64,000 bases of DNA from Margaritifera margaritifera (Eukaryota > Mollusca > Bivalvia > Unionida > Margaritiferidae), in the NCBI GenBank assembly GCA_029931535.1, contig JAQPZY010001670.1:2728001-2792000 (forward strand). The letters run 5' to 3'. Below, piece by piece: positions 12,076 to 22,623 of the stretch (positions are counted from its first letter, which is position 1; each line of letters starts with the position of its first letter). The notes beneath the pieces are model-generated. The model saw only the letters and a program-made list of their open reading frames with translations. It was not told the DNA's origin and searched no databases. The position numbers were made by a program, and so were the translations under genes.

Positions 12076-12330
12076 TTATTTATCAGTGTTAGTTATTATC
12101 AATCCATTGCATATTGTTTTCACGATTTCACAAATCATTACGATGTAATGTTCCCTTCTTTTGTCAACCAAATTGCCCATTGAAACATAGTTGTGTGTTG
12201 TGCATATGGTAGAAACCTCACATTCGTACCTCTTTACAAACACATACAGTGGAGAAAGATTGCTATAAAGTATTTAGACTTCATTCTTCAATGTTCTTTC
12301 TGTCATCTGAGTCTTGTCTTTTTTTGTGAA

Positions 12331-12602
12331 GGGGAGTGGAGAAGAGCAAGAGTGGAAAACGCTCGGAGGTCATTCAGCAAGATTCTGGTGAAATGGAGTA
12401 TTTCCACAACCCAATCTATGACAACAGTTTTCCTAGTATAGGTCCCCACTCAGCTCGGCCTTACCCAGGTTATGCCTACCCAGCAATTGACTACAATCCC
12501 TACCACCAGCAGTCAGATGTGTATGTTCCTCCACACCAGGAGAATGCCAGTGCCCAGTATGAGGAGGACCATGATCAGTTTATTTGGGAAGTCACTGCAT
12601 AG
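12331..12602 (+). CDS. 3'-terminal coding exon of a membrane-receptor-like protein, FxNPxY tail
   Basis: A pyrimidine tract ending ttttttgtgaag|gg gives a plausible splice acceptor at 12330-12331 (an alternative AG is at 12335-12336). The exon then reads about 90 codons to TAG at 12600. It starts with a basic stretch (EKSKSGKRSEV) and continues GEMEYFHNPIYDNSF. It then has a Pro/Tyr-rich segment (YPGYAYPAIDYNPYHQQ) and an acidic end (QYEEDHDQFIWEVTA). FHNPIY matches the F-x-N-P-x-Y signal that recruits PTB-domain endocytic adaptors in LDL-receptor-family and related receptors. A basic juxtamembrane region followed by that motif suggests a cytoplasmic tail. There is no transmembrane helix in this exon and the upstream exons were not found. 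The receptor identity is open. Confidence 0.65.
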
Positions 12603-12875
12603 TACTTTTCAAAATAGTATTGTGAAGAGTTAAGTTTCCATTTGTAGTGTGTACATATTGCTTGATATATCCAGACTTGTGAGAATAATCACATATATCT
12701 TTATTCTATAATTATCTGGTTTATATATAGTGTATACAGGTTCAGTTATGAAAAAGTGCATGATTAAATGTGCTAGTATCACTGGTTTTATGATCATAAT
12801 TTTATTTTGCACAATTTTTTTATTGTAGGATACACTCATAATGAAATGTGTGACTATCCATTTCCATATATACTG

Positions 12876-12881
12876 AATAAA
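12876..12881 (+). promoter_or_regulatory. Poly(A) signal AATAAA of the terminal exon
   Basis: aataaa at 12876 lies about 275 nt after the stop codon of the receptor-like exon, within AT-rich 3' UTR-like sequence. It fits the end of that transcript. Confidence 0.5.
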
Positions 12882-12899
12882 ATATATCTTATTGATCAG

Positions 12900-13184
12900 T
12901 CGTTATACTTAATTCGGAGACAGAATGTTATAGCTCCAATTAGATTTATAAGTGCCTATTCTTGAGGTCTAACATGGAAAGAAATATCTTTTGCATAAAA
13001 TGAAGTGCATATAAAGCGTAAGAACCTAGTTACAAATCATTATTAACAGTGAATGTTAATTGAACATTAGCATTATGTACAAAACTATGTCGGTCCTACC
13101 TGCCATGATACCTGAGAAGACTGAATCTGTTTTCCAAAATTAAGAGTAATTATCTACAAAGACATGTATTTATAAGAGATCATG
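12900..13184. other. No gene seen
   Basis: AT-rich sequence downstream of the receptor-like gene. Confidence 0.35.
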
Positions 13185-13258
13185 ACTCGTACTTTAGTCA
13201 GGACTTGTACTTGCAATCAGGACTTGTACTTGCCATCAGGACTTGTACTTGAGTCAGT
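13185..13258 (+). repeat. Minisatellite, about 21-bp unit, 3-4 copies
   Basis: 'tcaggacttgtacttgc' recurs at about 13198, 13218 and 13238, with a partial copy at each side. Confidence 0.85.
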
Positions 13259-13764
13259 GACACATAATGAAAGACTGACAAGAAATGCTAATTTAAGTTA
13301 AACATCTCTCGAGGGCTTTAATTCACTACATGCTGTGAATCAGTTGACTTAAATATTATATCCCAAAAGTATACAGTTAAAATTAAGTCATTAACAAGCT
13401 AATGACACTTCCTCCTCACTATTTATAACTGGAATATGCTTGAGTCTATTAAAGCTTCAAGCATACATATATTTCTAGCATTTTGCTGAAATCTGAAGCA
13501 TATTTGGCATGTTGTTAACCTATTTCCAGCATTCTTGCACAGGAGACAAGAGCTAATGCATTTTAAATTGTGTAGCAACAGATGTTACATGAGACAACAT
13601 TTCAAAACAAATAATGATATATTGTTAACTTGTTTTCTACTTGAGCTCTTACATTTAATGGGCTTGTTATCAGAAACATCTCAACTCCTGTTATGTCTTT
13701 AAATTTTTGGTTTCATCATATGAAAATATGCATACAGTTTACATTTATACATGCTAAAAGAGAT

Positions 13765-14765
13765 CATTGTTGGTTGAAGGCCATGTGAGCTTGTGGCATG
13801 GCCCTATATCCGTCATGTGTACCTTCATTGCTCATCTGTCAACATTTGCTATTCAACTTCTGCAAAACAGCTGAGCTGAGACAATTTCAACCTAACTTGA
13901 CATAATGCTACTCAGTAGACAAACCTATTTTCAAGGTTTGTTAAGCCAGTTTGAATCAAACTTGCTAAAAATGTTCCATAAGACATACTGAATCAAAATT
14001 TAAATTGTGTCTGGGGTGTCTTTCATTGCAAACATGTGGAAAATCTATTTTTAACTTCACCAGAACAACAGACAAAATTTTTTTTATTCAAACTTGTGTG
14101 AAATGTTTCTTGGGCATACTAATATTGGTGTCCAGGGTGACTTTCCAAGCAACATTCTGGTTTTGATAGCAGCTAGATTGAGACCTCTTTTACTTCTTCC
14201 TCATAGCAGTTAAATTAACCTGGTAAAAATGTTTTTTTGGGCATCCTCTGTTAGAATTGTACATAGGATGTCTTCTCTGGCAATGATGTAGATTCCATAG
14301 CAAACAGGCATAGATTTCACCAAGAAAAGTTAAGTCTGGACTTAAACTTTAGTCTGGAATTCATTTATCTGATTGGATAAAATTTAGGTCTGATGTCAAG
14401 TTTACCAATCAAATGTCTGAAAGTTAAACTAAACATTAAGAATTGTGTTGATGAAATTGGGGCCAGGTGGAAAATCAATTTCAACTTCACCAGAATGGCT
14501 GAGTAGCTTTAATCAAACTTTGCAGAAATGTTCCTTATGATATCCTTTATCAATATTGAGTAAGTGTGGCTTCCAAAGCAACCAGCAGGAAGACCTATTG
14601 TCAACTTTTTCTCCACTAAACAGGCTTATTGCTTTAAAGTATAATCCCAGGACAATCCAATATACAATATAGGTTCTGGAGGTTGTGCTAGTAAATATAA
14701 TCAAACCTACCTACATTGACCTTGCTACAGGATCTACAGTAGTATAATTTTCAGCTAGGTGAGTG
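13765..14765 (+). repeat. Degenerate tandem repeat, mollusc-type ('ggccatgtgagcttgtggca')
   Basis: The array begins with 'gaaggccatgtgagcttgtg'. Blocks such as 'aatcaaacttg..aaaatgtt', 'cagaa.ggctgag' and 'ggaaaatctatttttaactt' then recur at intervals of roughly 140-170 bp with strong divergence. The minus-strand ORF at 14513-14704 is a reading of this repeat. Confidence 0.6.
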
Positions 14766-14769
14766 GGAT

Positions 14770-16615
14770 CAGGCCCACTTGGGCCTTATGTTGAAGAAAT
14801 TACCAGTATTGTTTTAATCACTATCATGTTTAATTAAACAAGTTCTTCAGGTATGACATGTATGTTTAAGCTGTAAAATTAGTGACTCAAATAACATTCT
14901 TGATCTTTTTGAGTTAAAAATCACCCAAGAAGTAGATAAGTATATAAGATTCCGATAGAAAAGGTCATTTCCATTGTGAAGTTTTGCTGCTGTATATATT
15001 GCTGTTATAATGATTTTTTAATACTAATACCTTAATGATATGCCATGTCTCTAATAAAGTTGTACCCTCCTTAGGTGAAATAATTTTCTCAGTAAGCTTA
15101 TGTTGAAGCTTTAAATGATTGAAGGCTGTCAATTAGAAAGGTTTTTCTGATCTTGAAGAATAGGATCTTATAATAAACTAAAAAAATCATGGAATTTCTG
15201 GGGTTTTTCAAGAGAAAATAAATCATTACATACAGAATATGATTTTACTTTGTCTAGATACAGAATTTTCAGTATAGAATCTGATGCTGTTTGGGATGTT
15301 TCTCCATGCAATTGTTTCCTGGTTCTATATCTGGTTTGATGATTTCTTTAAATGTAAAGTGTAACATTCATGTTATAAAAGAATACTATTTGAGCCACGT
15401 GTGTGTTGAATGTCACTGATTTTGATTACAGTAAACTTCTTCATTATTTTATTAAACTTATTTGTTAATTATTACTTGATAGTGTCAGTCATCTAAACAT
15501 TTCCTTGTAAAATTATTTTCTTACAGTAAAGCTGAATTGGTATGCTGATAAGTGTCATTTGGACTACTGAACATGAAAAGAACATTGATACTACATTGAT
15601 AGCAAGGGTTTTTATTGTGGCTATGGAGATTAATGCAATGCATAGATTCATAAGAACATTTTAAGAAGGGAAGCATTTATGGCTTTGAAGAATTTCTTCC
15701 ATAAAATACATTTATAAGCATAGTGTTTATGCATTAGTTCGTAGAATTTATTTTGCTCATAATAAAAAGGCCCTGTTGTTGTCAAATAATCTTGTGACCT
15801 TCAAGATTGTATGCAGACTTTATTTTTGTTTAAATTTGGCATGAAAAATAAATGTTATCAGGTGTTTCACCTTACCTCTGATATTTGTTAGCACATGTAT
15901 TATGAAAATCATTTTACAATTGAAATGTGATAATTTCTATGGTAACCTACCATTTTGGTGGCATACAATTTCATCATATACAAACATGCACAGGATTTAG
16001 TACAATATTTAGTACTTGATATTATTGGTGTAACACATTCGGCTTGTTGTTTTGTAAAAACTTCATTTATATTTTTTCTTGACTTGATTCCTTAATACAA
16101 AATATCGGAGAACATGTTCCCACGTTATATTTTGATATGAACATATCTTTAAATGCCTCACATTTAATCAAGAATAAAGCACTATATTACTAGCTCCTTT
16201 CTTCGTTCTTTTTAAGACAACCACATGTTAGACAGTTCATTACAAACAAATCAAGCTACCACCACATACATCTTGATGATAAGTGATTAAAAATGTATGA
16301 ATTAAAGTGGAAGTAAAGATTTATCGTTGAACCCACATTAGTAGAAAGCCCAATATTGAAGTTTTTACTCTTCCAGCAGCAATGTTATCATCAACAGTTA
16401 AGGTTTTTGGTTCAAGTTTTTCATGAGCATTTATTTCCTAAACACCTTGATAGGTTTTCATCATACTTGGCATGAATCATTGTGAAGCCAGATGGTTCAA
16501 TCTGCAACATGCTAGCTCAGCCTATTGACCGTGAGATCAAGTTCACATGTTTTACAACAATGCTTCAATCATGGGCTTGATATGCAGGCCTTGGCCTTTA
16601 TTATTAATTTAATTG
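14770..16615. other. No gene seen; AT-rich
   Basis: No exon, mobile-element end or repeat unit could be supported in this 1.8 kb. Confidence 0.35.
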
Positions 16616-16619
16616 TTAG

Positions 16620-17345
16620 CTCTGCTGCTCATAAACCAGATGACTTTATGGGATGGTCTTTCATCCATCATTGGTCATCCGTCGTCTTTCCATCCATTAG
16701 CACAAGTTAGTTATCGCTACTCCTCCTAGACTACTTGGAGGATTGACATGAAACATTCCACACACATTCATCCCATGGTATAGTTGGTCTTAAATGAAAA
16801 TGTTGCCATTCAGACATCCATCATGGCCACCACAGCAACAATCTTTAAAATCTTGTTATTGCTACTTCTCCTGAATGGATGGTCATATCAACATGGGGTT
16901 TTCACAGAAAGACTTCTTATGATGTCTAGTTGGTCCTAAATGAAAACGGTGCCGATCTCACATCCAATATGCCCACCACGACAAACATCTTCAGAATCTT
17001 GTTATCACTACACCTCCTGAACAGAAAGTCATGCTGACATGGGGTTTTTACCAGAAGACTTCTTATGATGTCTAGTTTGTCCTAAACAAAAATGGTGCAA
17101 ATCTGATGTTCAATATGGCCTTCACTGCAGCCATCTTGAAAATCTTTTTATTGCTACTCATGAATGAAGGATCATATCAACATGGGGTTTTCACTAAAAG
17201 ATTTAATATGCTGTTTAGTTGGTTCTAAATGAAAATGGTACCAATATGATGGCCGCCATCTTGAAAATCTTGTTATCGCTAATTCTCCTGAACAGAAAGG
17301 TATATTGATATGAGGTTTTCACCAGAATGCTTCATACCAAGACTT
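16620..17345 (+). repeat. Dispersed repeat family R146, copy 2 (five units)
   Basis: It opens with 'tttatgggatggtctttcat' as in copy 1. The 'ctactcctcct' block recurs at about 16717, 16862, 17007, 17155 and 17280, giving steps of 145, 145, 148 and 125 bp. Units share 'gacatccatcatggccacca' and 'atcaacatggggttttcac'-type blocks with the 8.6-kb copy. This copy is longer by two units. Confidence 0.8.
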
Positions 17346-17502
17346 TCGAAATTTTCATAGCCAGGCAAAGTCTCAGGAAAAGTGTAATTTTTAAACTTGG
17401 AGTTAGTGGGTCCATCGCCATGTTACTGTGTTGAATTCATCATTCTCGGTGAAAGATATGTATACAAAATTCGTAAAATGATCTTTAGGTCTTGGAACTA
17501 TT

Positions 17503-18586
17503 TTATACTGGAGAACGGTACCCGTACAGTACCATCTTGTGATCAAGTAAGCCATACTCATTTCTGGTAGATGATCTGATACATTTTTTCAAGGGTCGAC
17601 TAACAGTTTGATGATTTGACAAATGTACAATTTTGTGAGGATCCATTGTTTTCACACGAAAATCTTGACCGGACTTTAAAGCTTCTTTTAAAACATCAAA
17701 GTTCACCACTTGACTGAAATGATAGTTCAGTGTCAGTCCTTTTACTTTGTATTTGGTATGAAGTTTTACTTGTTTGTTTCTGTACTGGTAGCCATAATTG
17801 TTAGGTCCACCACTAGCAAAACTCAAAAGAGTGTCTTTGGGATGTTCATCGGTCAAAACTCCAAATGGTTTGTATTCGATGTGTGGGTGATAGCTTCCTG
17901 AGTGATCAATATACATGCAGTTATCAGTGTCAAAGTAAAGGACTCAATCTCCTAAAGGTTCCAAGACAGAATAGAATTTAAATGGGTATTGGCTGTCACA
18001 TAAGCATAAATGATAACATTGCAAAATATGTCGGATCCTTGTTTGTCTGGACAATACTTTGTTTGGTGCTGGGAAATTGTTCCCCCAATAAAACGTTGCA
18101 TTTTCCACTGCCTCTTGGAGGTGAAACATGTGTCATGTGAAGAGTAGCTTCTCCATTGGTAATGTCAAACTCATAGTTGGATTGTTTTACATGTGGAATT
18201 TTGTCCAAGATTTGGAAGAAGATAATTCTGCAGGTACTAAACTCAATCCACACAGACACAGGAGATTTCAAACTGTCATGAGTGATGTATAGTCTCAAAC
18301 TATCTTTATCTTGAGCTTGGCATTGTCCTTTCAATTTCTTTAACACTGACTCCAATAAATCCAGCTGCATTCTCTGCTGGAACTCGAGACTTGAACTCTT
18401 TAAATTTGATTGTGTAAGTGTAAGGTATCATTAAAATTTTCTGGAAGTCACTTTTTGGGTAGGTACCGAAAAACTTTCTTTCTTGACTGATCTTGACTCT
18501 ATGGGTCTTGTAGTGGAGGTAGATGGTATTGGCTTAGGATCACTCATGTCTTCTTCAAATTTGCTAGCGTGAACTTTTGACAACAT
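17503..18586 (-). pseudogene. Family-B DNA polymerase remnant (viral/Polinton type, DNA_pol_B_2), N- and C-terminal parts
   Basis: Reading right to left, a short N-terminal segment (ATG at 18586) shifts frame into YTIKFKEFKSRV and ENAAGFIGVS. After another shift, LRLYITHDSLKSPVSVWIEF and a segment ending SPPRGSG follow. The reading then passes directly to KFYSVLEPLGD, an in-frame TGA (17944), and VLYFDTDNCMYI. YFDTDN is the Y-x-D-T-D-S motif C of family-B polymerases (metal-binding palm). Next are FASGGPNNYGYQYRNKQ and KYKVKGLTLNY, matching the thumb-proximal region of protein-primed viral/Polinton polymerases. The exonuclease domain and most of the palm are missing, so this is an internally deleted, frame-broken relic of roughly 360 codons; such polymerases usually have about 1000. 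It is divergent from the zinc-knuckle frame at 18749. Confidence 0.75.
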
Positions 18587-18748
18587 TTCCTGGAGTGTGG
18601 TGGGTGACACAGAATATTGTCACTTGGCTTCTGGTTTCTCCTTGGAGATGATTCAAATTTAATTTGACTAGGGTACACACTCTCTCCCTATATATAGAGA
18701 GACCCCTCACCCGAAGAGAATACACTCATCCAGTTTCAATCTGTGAAG
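18587..18748. promoter_or_regulatory. Divergent promoter region with palindromic TATA
   Basis: Only about 160 bp separate the start of the polymerase B remnant (minus) from the ATG of the zinc-knuckle frame (plus). Centred near 18693 is tctctccctatatatagaga, in which ctatatatag is a perfect palindrome flanked by opposed tctct/agaga. A symmetric TATA box could serve both directions. It lies 51 bp upstream of the plus-strand ATG. This is inference from position and symmetry. Confidence 0.45.
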
Positions 18749-19196
18749 ATGGAAGAGCCACAACAGATGACACTTCTAGTCAGAGATTTACAGAGAGTTA
18801 TTCGAAAATACACTTCCAACAAGACTTCTGACTACTTCTCTCGAGATAAAAGTTAAGATACTTGCTATGTCTGTCAGGAGAAAGGACATTGGGCTACAGA
18901 ATGTCTACAACATCAAAGAAAAGGAACCTTTTAAGACAGGAGAAAAGAGAGACAAAAATAAAGATTACTGTTATCAATGTCAAGAAAAAGGACATTGGTC
19001 TTCATAATGTCCTGAAGAAAAAAAAGAGAACATGATGAACATCCCAAAGACATTCTTTTGAGTTTTTTCAGAAACAAAAACAGAAGAAGAACCCATTCAA
19101 GTAAAGAAATTCAAAAAGGTAAGACAAGCAGAAGAAACAGCAGAGAACCCATGCCAGTGAAGAAACACAATAAAGAAAGACAGTAAAAAAGAAGAG
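18749..19196 (+). pseudogene. Double CCHC zinc-knuckle protein remnant, divergent from polymerase B
   Basis: ATG at 18749 opens a frame beginning MEEPQQMTLLVRDLQRV, stopped by TAA at 18854. In the same frame CYVCQEKGHWATEC follows (18863-18904), a C-x2-C-x4-H-x4-C zinc knuckle. After a one-base shift a second knuckle, CYQCQEKGHWSS-stop-C (18969-19010), has one in-frame TAA inside it. A Lys/Glu-rich tail follows. Zinc knuckles of this type bind single-stranded nucleic acid in retroviral nucleocapsids and many other proteins. Sharing a promoter region with a viral-type polymerase suggests both belonged to one element. Three breaks show it is dead. No retroviral gag, protease or reverse transcriptase lies nearby on this strand, which argues against an LTR element. 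Confidence 0.6.
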
Positions 19197-19324
19197 GAAA
19201 ATGGACTATTGTGATGTGTTTTGAAATTTCATTATGATTCTTATTCGCGAGAATATACCCCATAATGTAAGTGTACCTTTGTCTTGACTTGTTCTTTTAG
19301 TATGGATAAGGTACTCACACTTTT

Positions 19325-19445
19325 ACAGACAAAGAATGGCGTGTTGAATAGTAAGTGTTGGGTGTTGGATTGTAAATGTGGGGTGTTGGATAGTGGATGA
19401 CTGGGTGGCGGTTACTCTACCCTTTTTATTGGTTAGTAAGTTTGG
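19325..19445 (+). repeat. Short minisatellite, 'gtgttggatagtaagtgtgg' family
   Basis: A few copies of 'gtgttgga.tagtaa' type units appear here. Larger arrays of the same family are at 21603-22440 and 45955-46290. Confidence 0.6.
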
Positions 19446-19985
19446 GATGTTGGTCACTCAAAACGGTGTGAAATTTTTAATTTTGTATACATATCTGTCA
19501 CAATTGGTACAATTTTCATGAATATTTTTAATTAATTTTTACAGTTTGTAAAAAGTTTCTTGCAATTTTTAAATTTGTCTGGACATTTTTCAGTCTTTGC
19601 TAAATTCTGTGCTGCTTTTTTATTTATTAAAAAATGCAAATTTGTAAATTTGTCTAATTTTTTTTGCAATTTTTAGGAGAATTCATTTTTTAATATCCAT
19701 TAAATACCATATTAGTTTAGAAATTGTACTATTACATTTTTAGTCTCAACCATATTTTAAAACTTTTCAGGACATTTCTTAGTTTCCGCTAAGTCCATAT
19801 GAGTGTTGGAATTTTAATATTACTTTTAGTCTAGGCCATTTTTTTTTTTTTTTTAGTCTCCACTAAAGTTTGTGACAATATCGGTAATTTAGTAATACTT
19901 TTAGTCAGATCCATTTTACATTATCTGAGGAATAGGTATTATTATATACTCCTTTTTTTCTCCATTAACTTTGCATTGTCAGAAT
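19446..19985. other. No gene seen; T-rich
   Basis: T-rich sequence with loosely repeated 'ttttagtct..cca' phrases about every 80 bp (19740, 19823, 19850, 19903). No coding signal. Confidence 0.35.
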
Positions 19986-20026
19986 CGTGCAGTATTTCTC
20001 CATACTGCACGGCTTCATACTGCACG
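19986..20026. repeat. 'gtgcagtat' hairpin upstream of the Crypton-like frame
   Basis: gtgcagtat (19987-19995), its inverse atactgcac (20002-20010) and a third copy of the inverse (20018-20026) lie within 40 bp. The same box, in both orientations, forms the centre of the 120-bp palindrome at 21396-21515. Confidence 0.7.
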
Positions 20027-20050
20027 ACACGTGTCTAAAAATAGTATCGC

Positions 20051-20601
20051 ATGTTAGGAACTACTTTTTATTGTAAACAAACAATGTACGCAAATGTAGC
20101 AGACACCGGAGCTTTTGCTTTATTAGATTTGTCTGTGGATGAACTAAACAAGCTGTTTGAGAGTAGAGATGATAAAGCTGACGATGTGGATGAATTCATT
20201 GAGTCACAAAAGAATCTTTCAACCAAGCAAGTGACTGAACGTGATATTCACACTGTACAGCGGTGGCTTTATGACAACAAATGTGAGGCATGCAGTATTG
20301 AAAATATCATTCTGATCATTTAAACACTTATTTAGCCAATGGTTCAGACTATGAACCATGCTCTCTAGAGTCTATAAAAAAATAGCATAAAAAGGCATCT
20401 TATGACCAAATGATATTCCGTTTCTCTCGAAGACCGCTAATTTTACAAGTCAGTCCAAGCACTAAATTCAAAAAAATAGAACTAAAGAAGGTGGGTTTTG
20501 CTATAAAAGCAAGTGCATCGGAGCCAAGAAGCCACGATAACGAAGAAGCCTTATTTTCCGCTGACGAAATGGGCTCTCGCACCCCAGCCGCTTTGCAATG
20601 T

Positions 20602-20605
<4 letters not shown>
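20051..20605 (+). pseudogene. Crypton-like tyrosine recombinase / DUF3504-type fragment
   Basis: The first frame (20051-20323) reads ANVADTGAFALLDLSVDELN, then FIESQKNLSTKQVTERDIHTVQRWLYDNK, an N-terminal SAM-like helical region. A one-base shift at about 20325 leads to LANGSDYEPCSLESI, one stop, then KFKKIELKKVGFAIKASASE and NEEALFSADEMGSRTPAALQ. The order 'G-x-x-Y-E-P-x-S-L-x-S-I', 'K-x-K-x-L-K-K-x-G', 'ASEPL/R' and 'G-s-x-t-P-x-a-L-q' matches the conserved region shared by Cryptons and Crypton-derived host genes (KCTD1, QRICH1 and ZMYM types). Those are tyrosine-recombinase relatives. The sequence runs into a T28 tract at 20606, and the catalytic R...H-x-x-R...Y region is absent. It is truncated and broken, with no sign of activity. 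Confidence 0.6.

Positions 20606-20633
<28 letters not shown>
20606..20633. repeat. Poly-T tract (T28)
   Basis: An uninterrupted 28-base T run exactly where the Crypton-like reading frame ends. It may mark a poly(A)-tailed minus-strand insertion or a deletion junction. Confidence 0.95.
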
Positions 20634-21395
20634 GAGAAATTGTTTGGATTTATTATGACAGTACATATAAATATGTCATCTATAGCTGATAATAAGAATG
20701 ACAATAAATATACTTACTTTTCTGCATCCTGAATTTCTTCAAAATGTACTTTCTGATCCACGGCGCGAAATTGCACTGCAATCTAGACTACATTTCCAAC
20801 AGAAATCACATTCCAAAGGAGAATTTACTGCACTCCAAAATGAAATGAATTTAATATTCCCTAAAAAAATATTTAATCCTGCATCTTCTTGAGAATTTCA
20901 CTTAAAAGAATTTCATATTTTGTCCACCTTATGATTCCAAACTATCAATGACAGGACAGTAACACGTGTAAGCTAGCTTGCTGTCGAGACCAGTCCCTCT
21001 AGCTACATGTACATCGTACATAATAGAACCAGCTAAAAACTAAAAGAGCAGAATTTAGTGGAATCTACATAAAAACAAAATCCCTCCATTCCAGATCAAC
21101 TGGGAAAGTTGTTCCAAGGCGCAGTCATTCACAATATGACTCAAAATTTCAATTTTAAGAAGACCAAAATGAGATTTCTTTTTGAAACAAATCACTGAGC
21201 GCGCAGTACTCAACCAAGTTCAAGGGTCACTGGGCGGTGCCATGTGCTCATGAATACTGTTACTGTGTATTGGTTTAACTTCGGTTGTGTATTTACTTTA
21301 GAATATAGCAGAAATTCAGTTACTTTGTTTCTTGTAGTGTGTTCTTTTTTTTATTCAGCCTTAGGTAGAAAAGCAAAATGAGTATATAATAAAAA
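20634..21395. other. No gene supported; possible rest of the Crypton-like element
   Basis: Short ORFs on both strands lack recognisable domains. The stretch lies between the poly-T tract and the 120-bp palindrome. Confidence 0.35.
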
Positions 21396-21515
21396 GGTTA
21401 CTGCATTTGTATGGGAAAATATGAACTCGTTTTTTCTTAGCTATACTGCACTCCTGACGTCGTGCAGTATAACTCAGAAAACTCGTTCATATTTTCCCAT
21501 ACAAATGCAGTAACC
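21396..21515. repeat. 120-bp near-perfect palindrome centred on 'gtgcagtat' boxes
   Basis: The left arm (21396-21451) runs from 'ggttactgcatttgtatggg' to 'ctatactgcac'. The right arm (21462-21515) is its reverse complement with a few changes, around a 10-base centre. The inner boxes atactgcac/gtgcagtat match those at 19987-20026. Such long palindromes can be terminal or foldback ends of DNA elements, or extruding hairpins. Confidence 0.9.
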
Positions 21516-21602
21516 TATAAATACTTTATATATAAATCTCTCATATATGCATTTAGCCACAAGGCAGCAGGTCACTGCACATGGCATATTGATTGTATAA
21601 TC

Positions 21603-22440
21603 TAGGTGTTAGATAGTGGACTGGATGTTGGTCACTACACATGTCGTGTTGATGGTATAGTGTGGGGTATTAGTCACTACACATGCCATGTTGGATAGTA
21701 AGTGTGGGTGTTGGTCACAGCACAGCGTGTTGATCATATAGTGTGGGGTGTTGGATAGTAGATCACTTGGGTTACTATACACATTGTGTTGGATGTTAAA
21801 TGTGGGGTGTTGGTCACTACACACGGCATATTGATGGTATAATGTGGGGTTTTGGATAGTAGATAACTGGATGTTGGTCATTACACATGGCGTGTTGATG
21901 GTATAGTGTGGGGCATTAGTAACTACACACGTTTTATTGTATAGTAAGTGTGGGTATTGGTCACCACACATGGCATGTTGATGGTATAATGTGGGCTGTT
22001 GGATAGTAGATGACTGGGTGTTGGTCACTACACACAGATTGTTGATGGTATAATGTGGGCTGTTGGATAGTAGATGACTGGGTGTTCAAAACGTAGGTGT
22101 TGGCTGATACTCATAAAATGTGTGTTGGATAGTACTTAAAAGTGGGTGTTGGAGAGTATTAAAAAAGTAGGTGTTGGATAGAACTGAATAAATGTGTGTT
22201 TAATAGTACTCAAAAAGTTGGTGTTGGATGGTACTCAAAAAGCATGTGTTAGATAGTACTCACTAAATGTATGTTGGATAGTTCTGAAAAAGTTGTGTTT
22301 GATAGTATTCGAAAAGTAGGTGTTGGATAGTACTAAAAATGTGTTTTGAGTAGTACTTAAAAACTGGGTATTGGATAGTACTAAAAAAATGGGTATTGTA
22401 TATTAATCAAAAATAGGTGGTGGATAGTATCTAAAACTTT
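21603..22440 (+). repeat. Composite minisatellite, 'gtgttggatagta' family
   Basis: The first half (to about 22090) has longer units of the type 'ggtgttggtcactacacatg', then 'gtgttgatggtataatgtgg', then 'tgttggatagtagatgactg'. The second half is a simpler array of about 24-27 bp: 'gtgttggatagtactcaaaa'. The family recurs at 19325-19445 and 45955-46290. Confidence 0.9.
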
Positions 22441-22623
22441 TAACATTTCATTTCCCATAGGTACCTATAACGGTTCCGCGTGTGAAACCGATGGACATTT
22501 TTAACATAGGATTTCCAGTACGTACATATACGGCCCCGTATTTACACCTACAGCGTAATGTTTATTCCCATATGTACCCGAGTGGCCCATATTACTACTC
22601 TTATTACTGAGAAAAGAATCCAT

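Noticed and set aside
18749..19010. Retroviral or LTR-retrotransposon gag from the zinc knuckles
   Set aside because: No protease, RT, integrase or LTR found around it; its neighbour is a divergent DNA polymerase.
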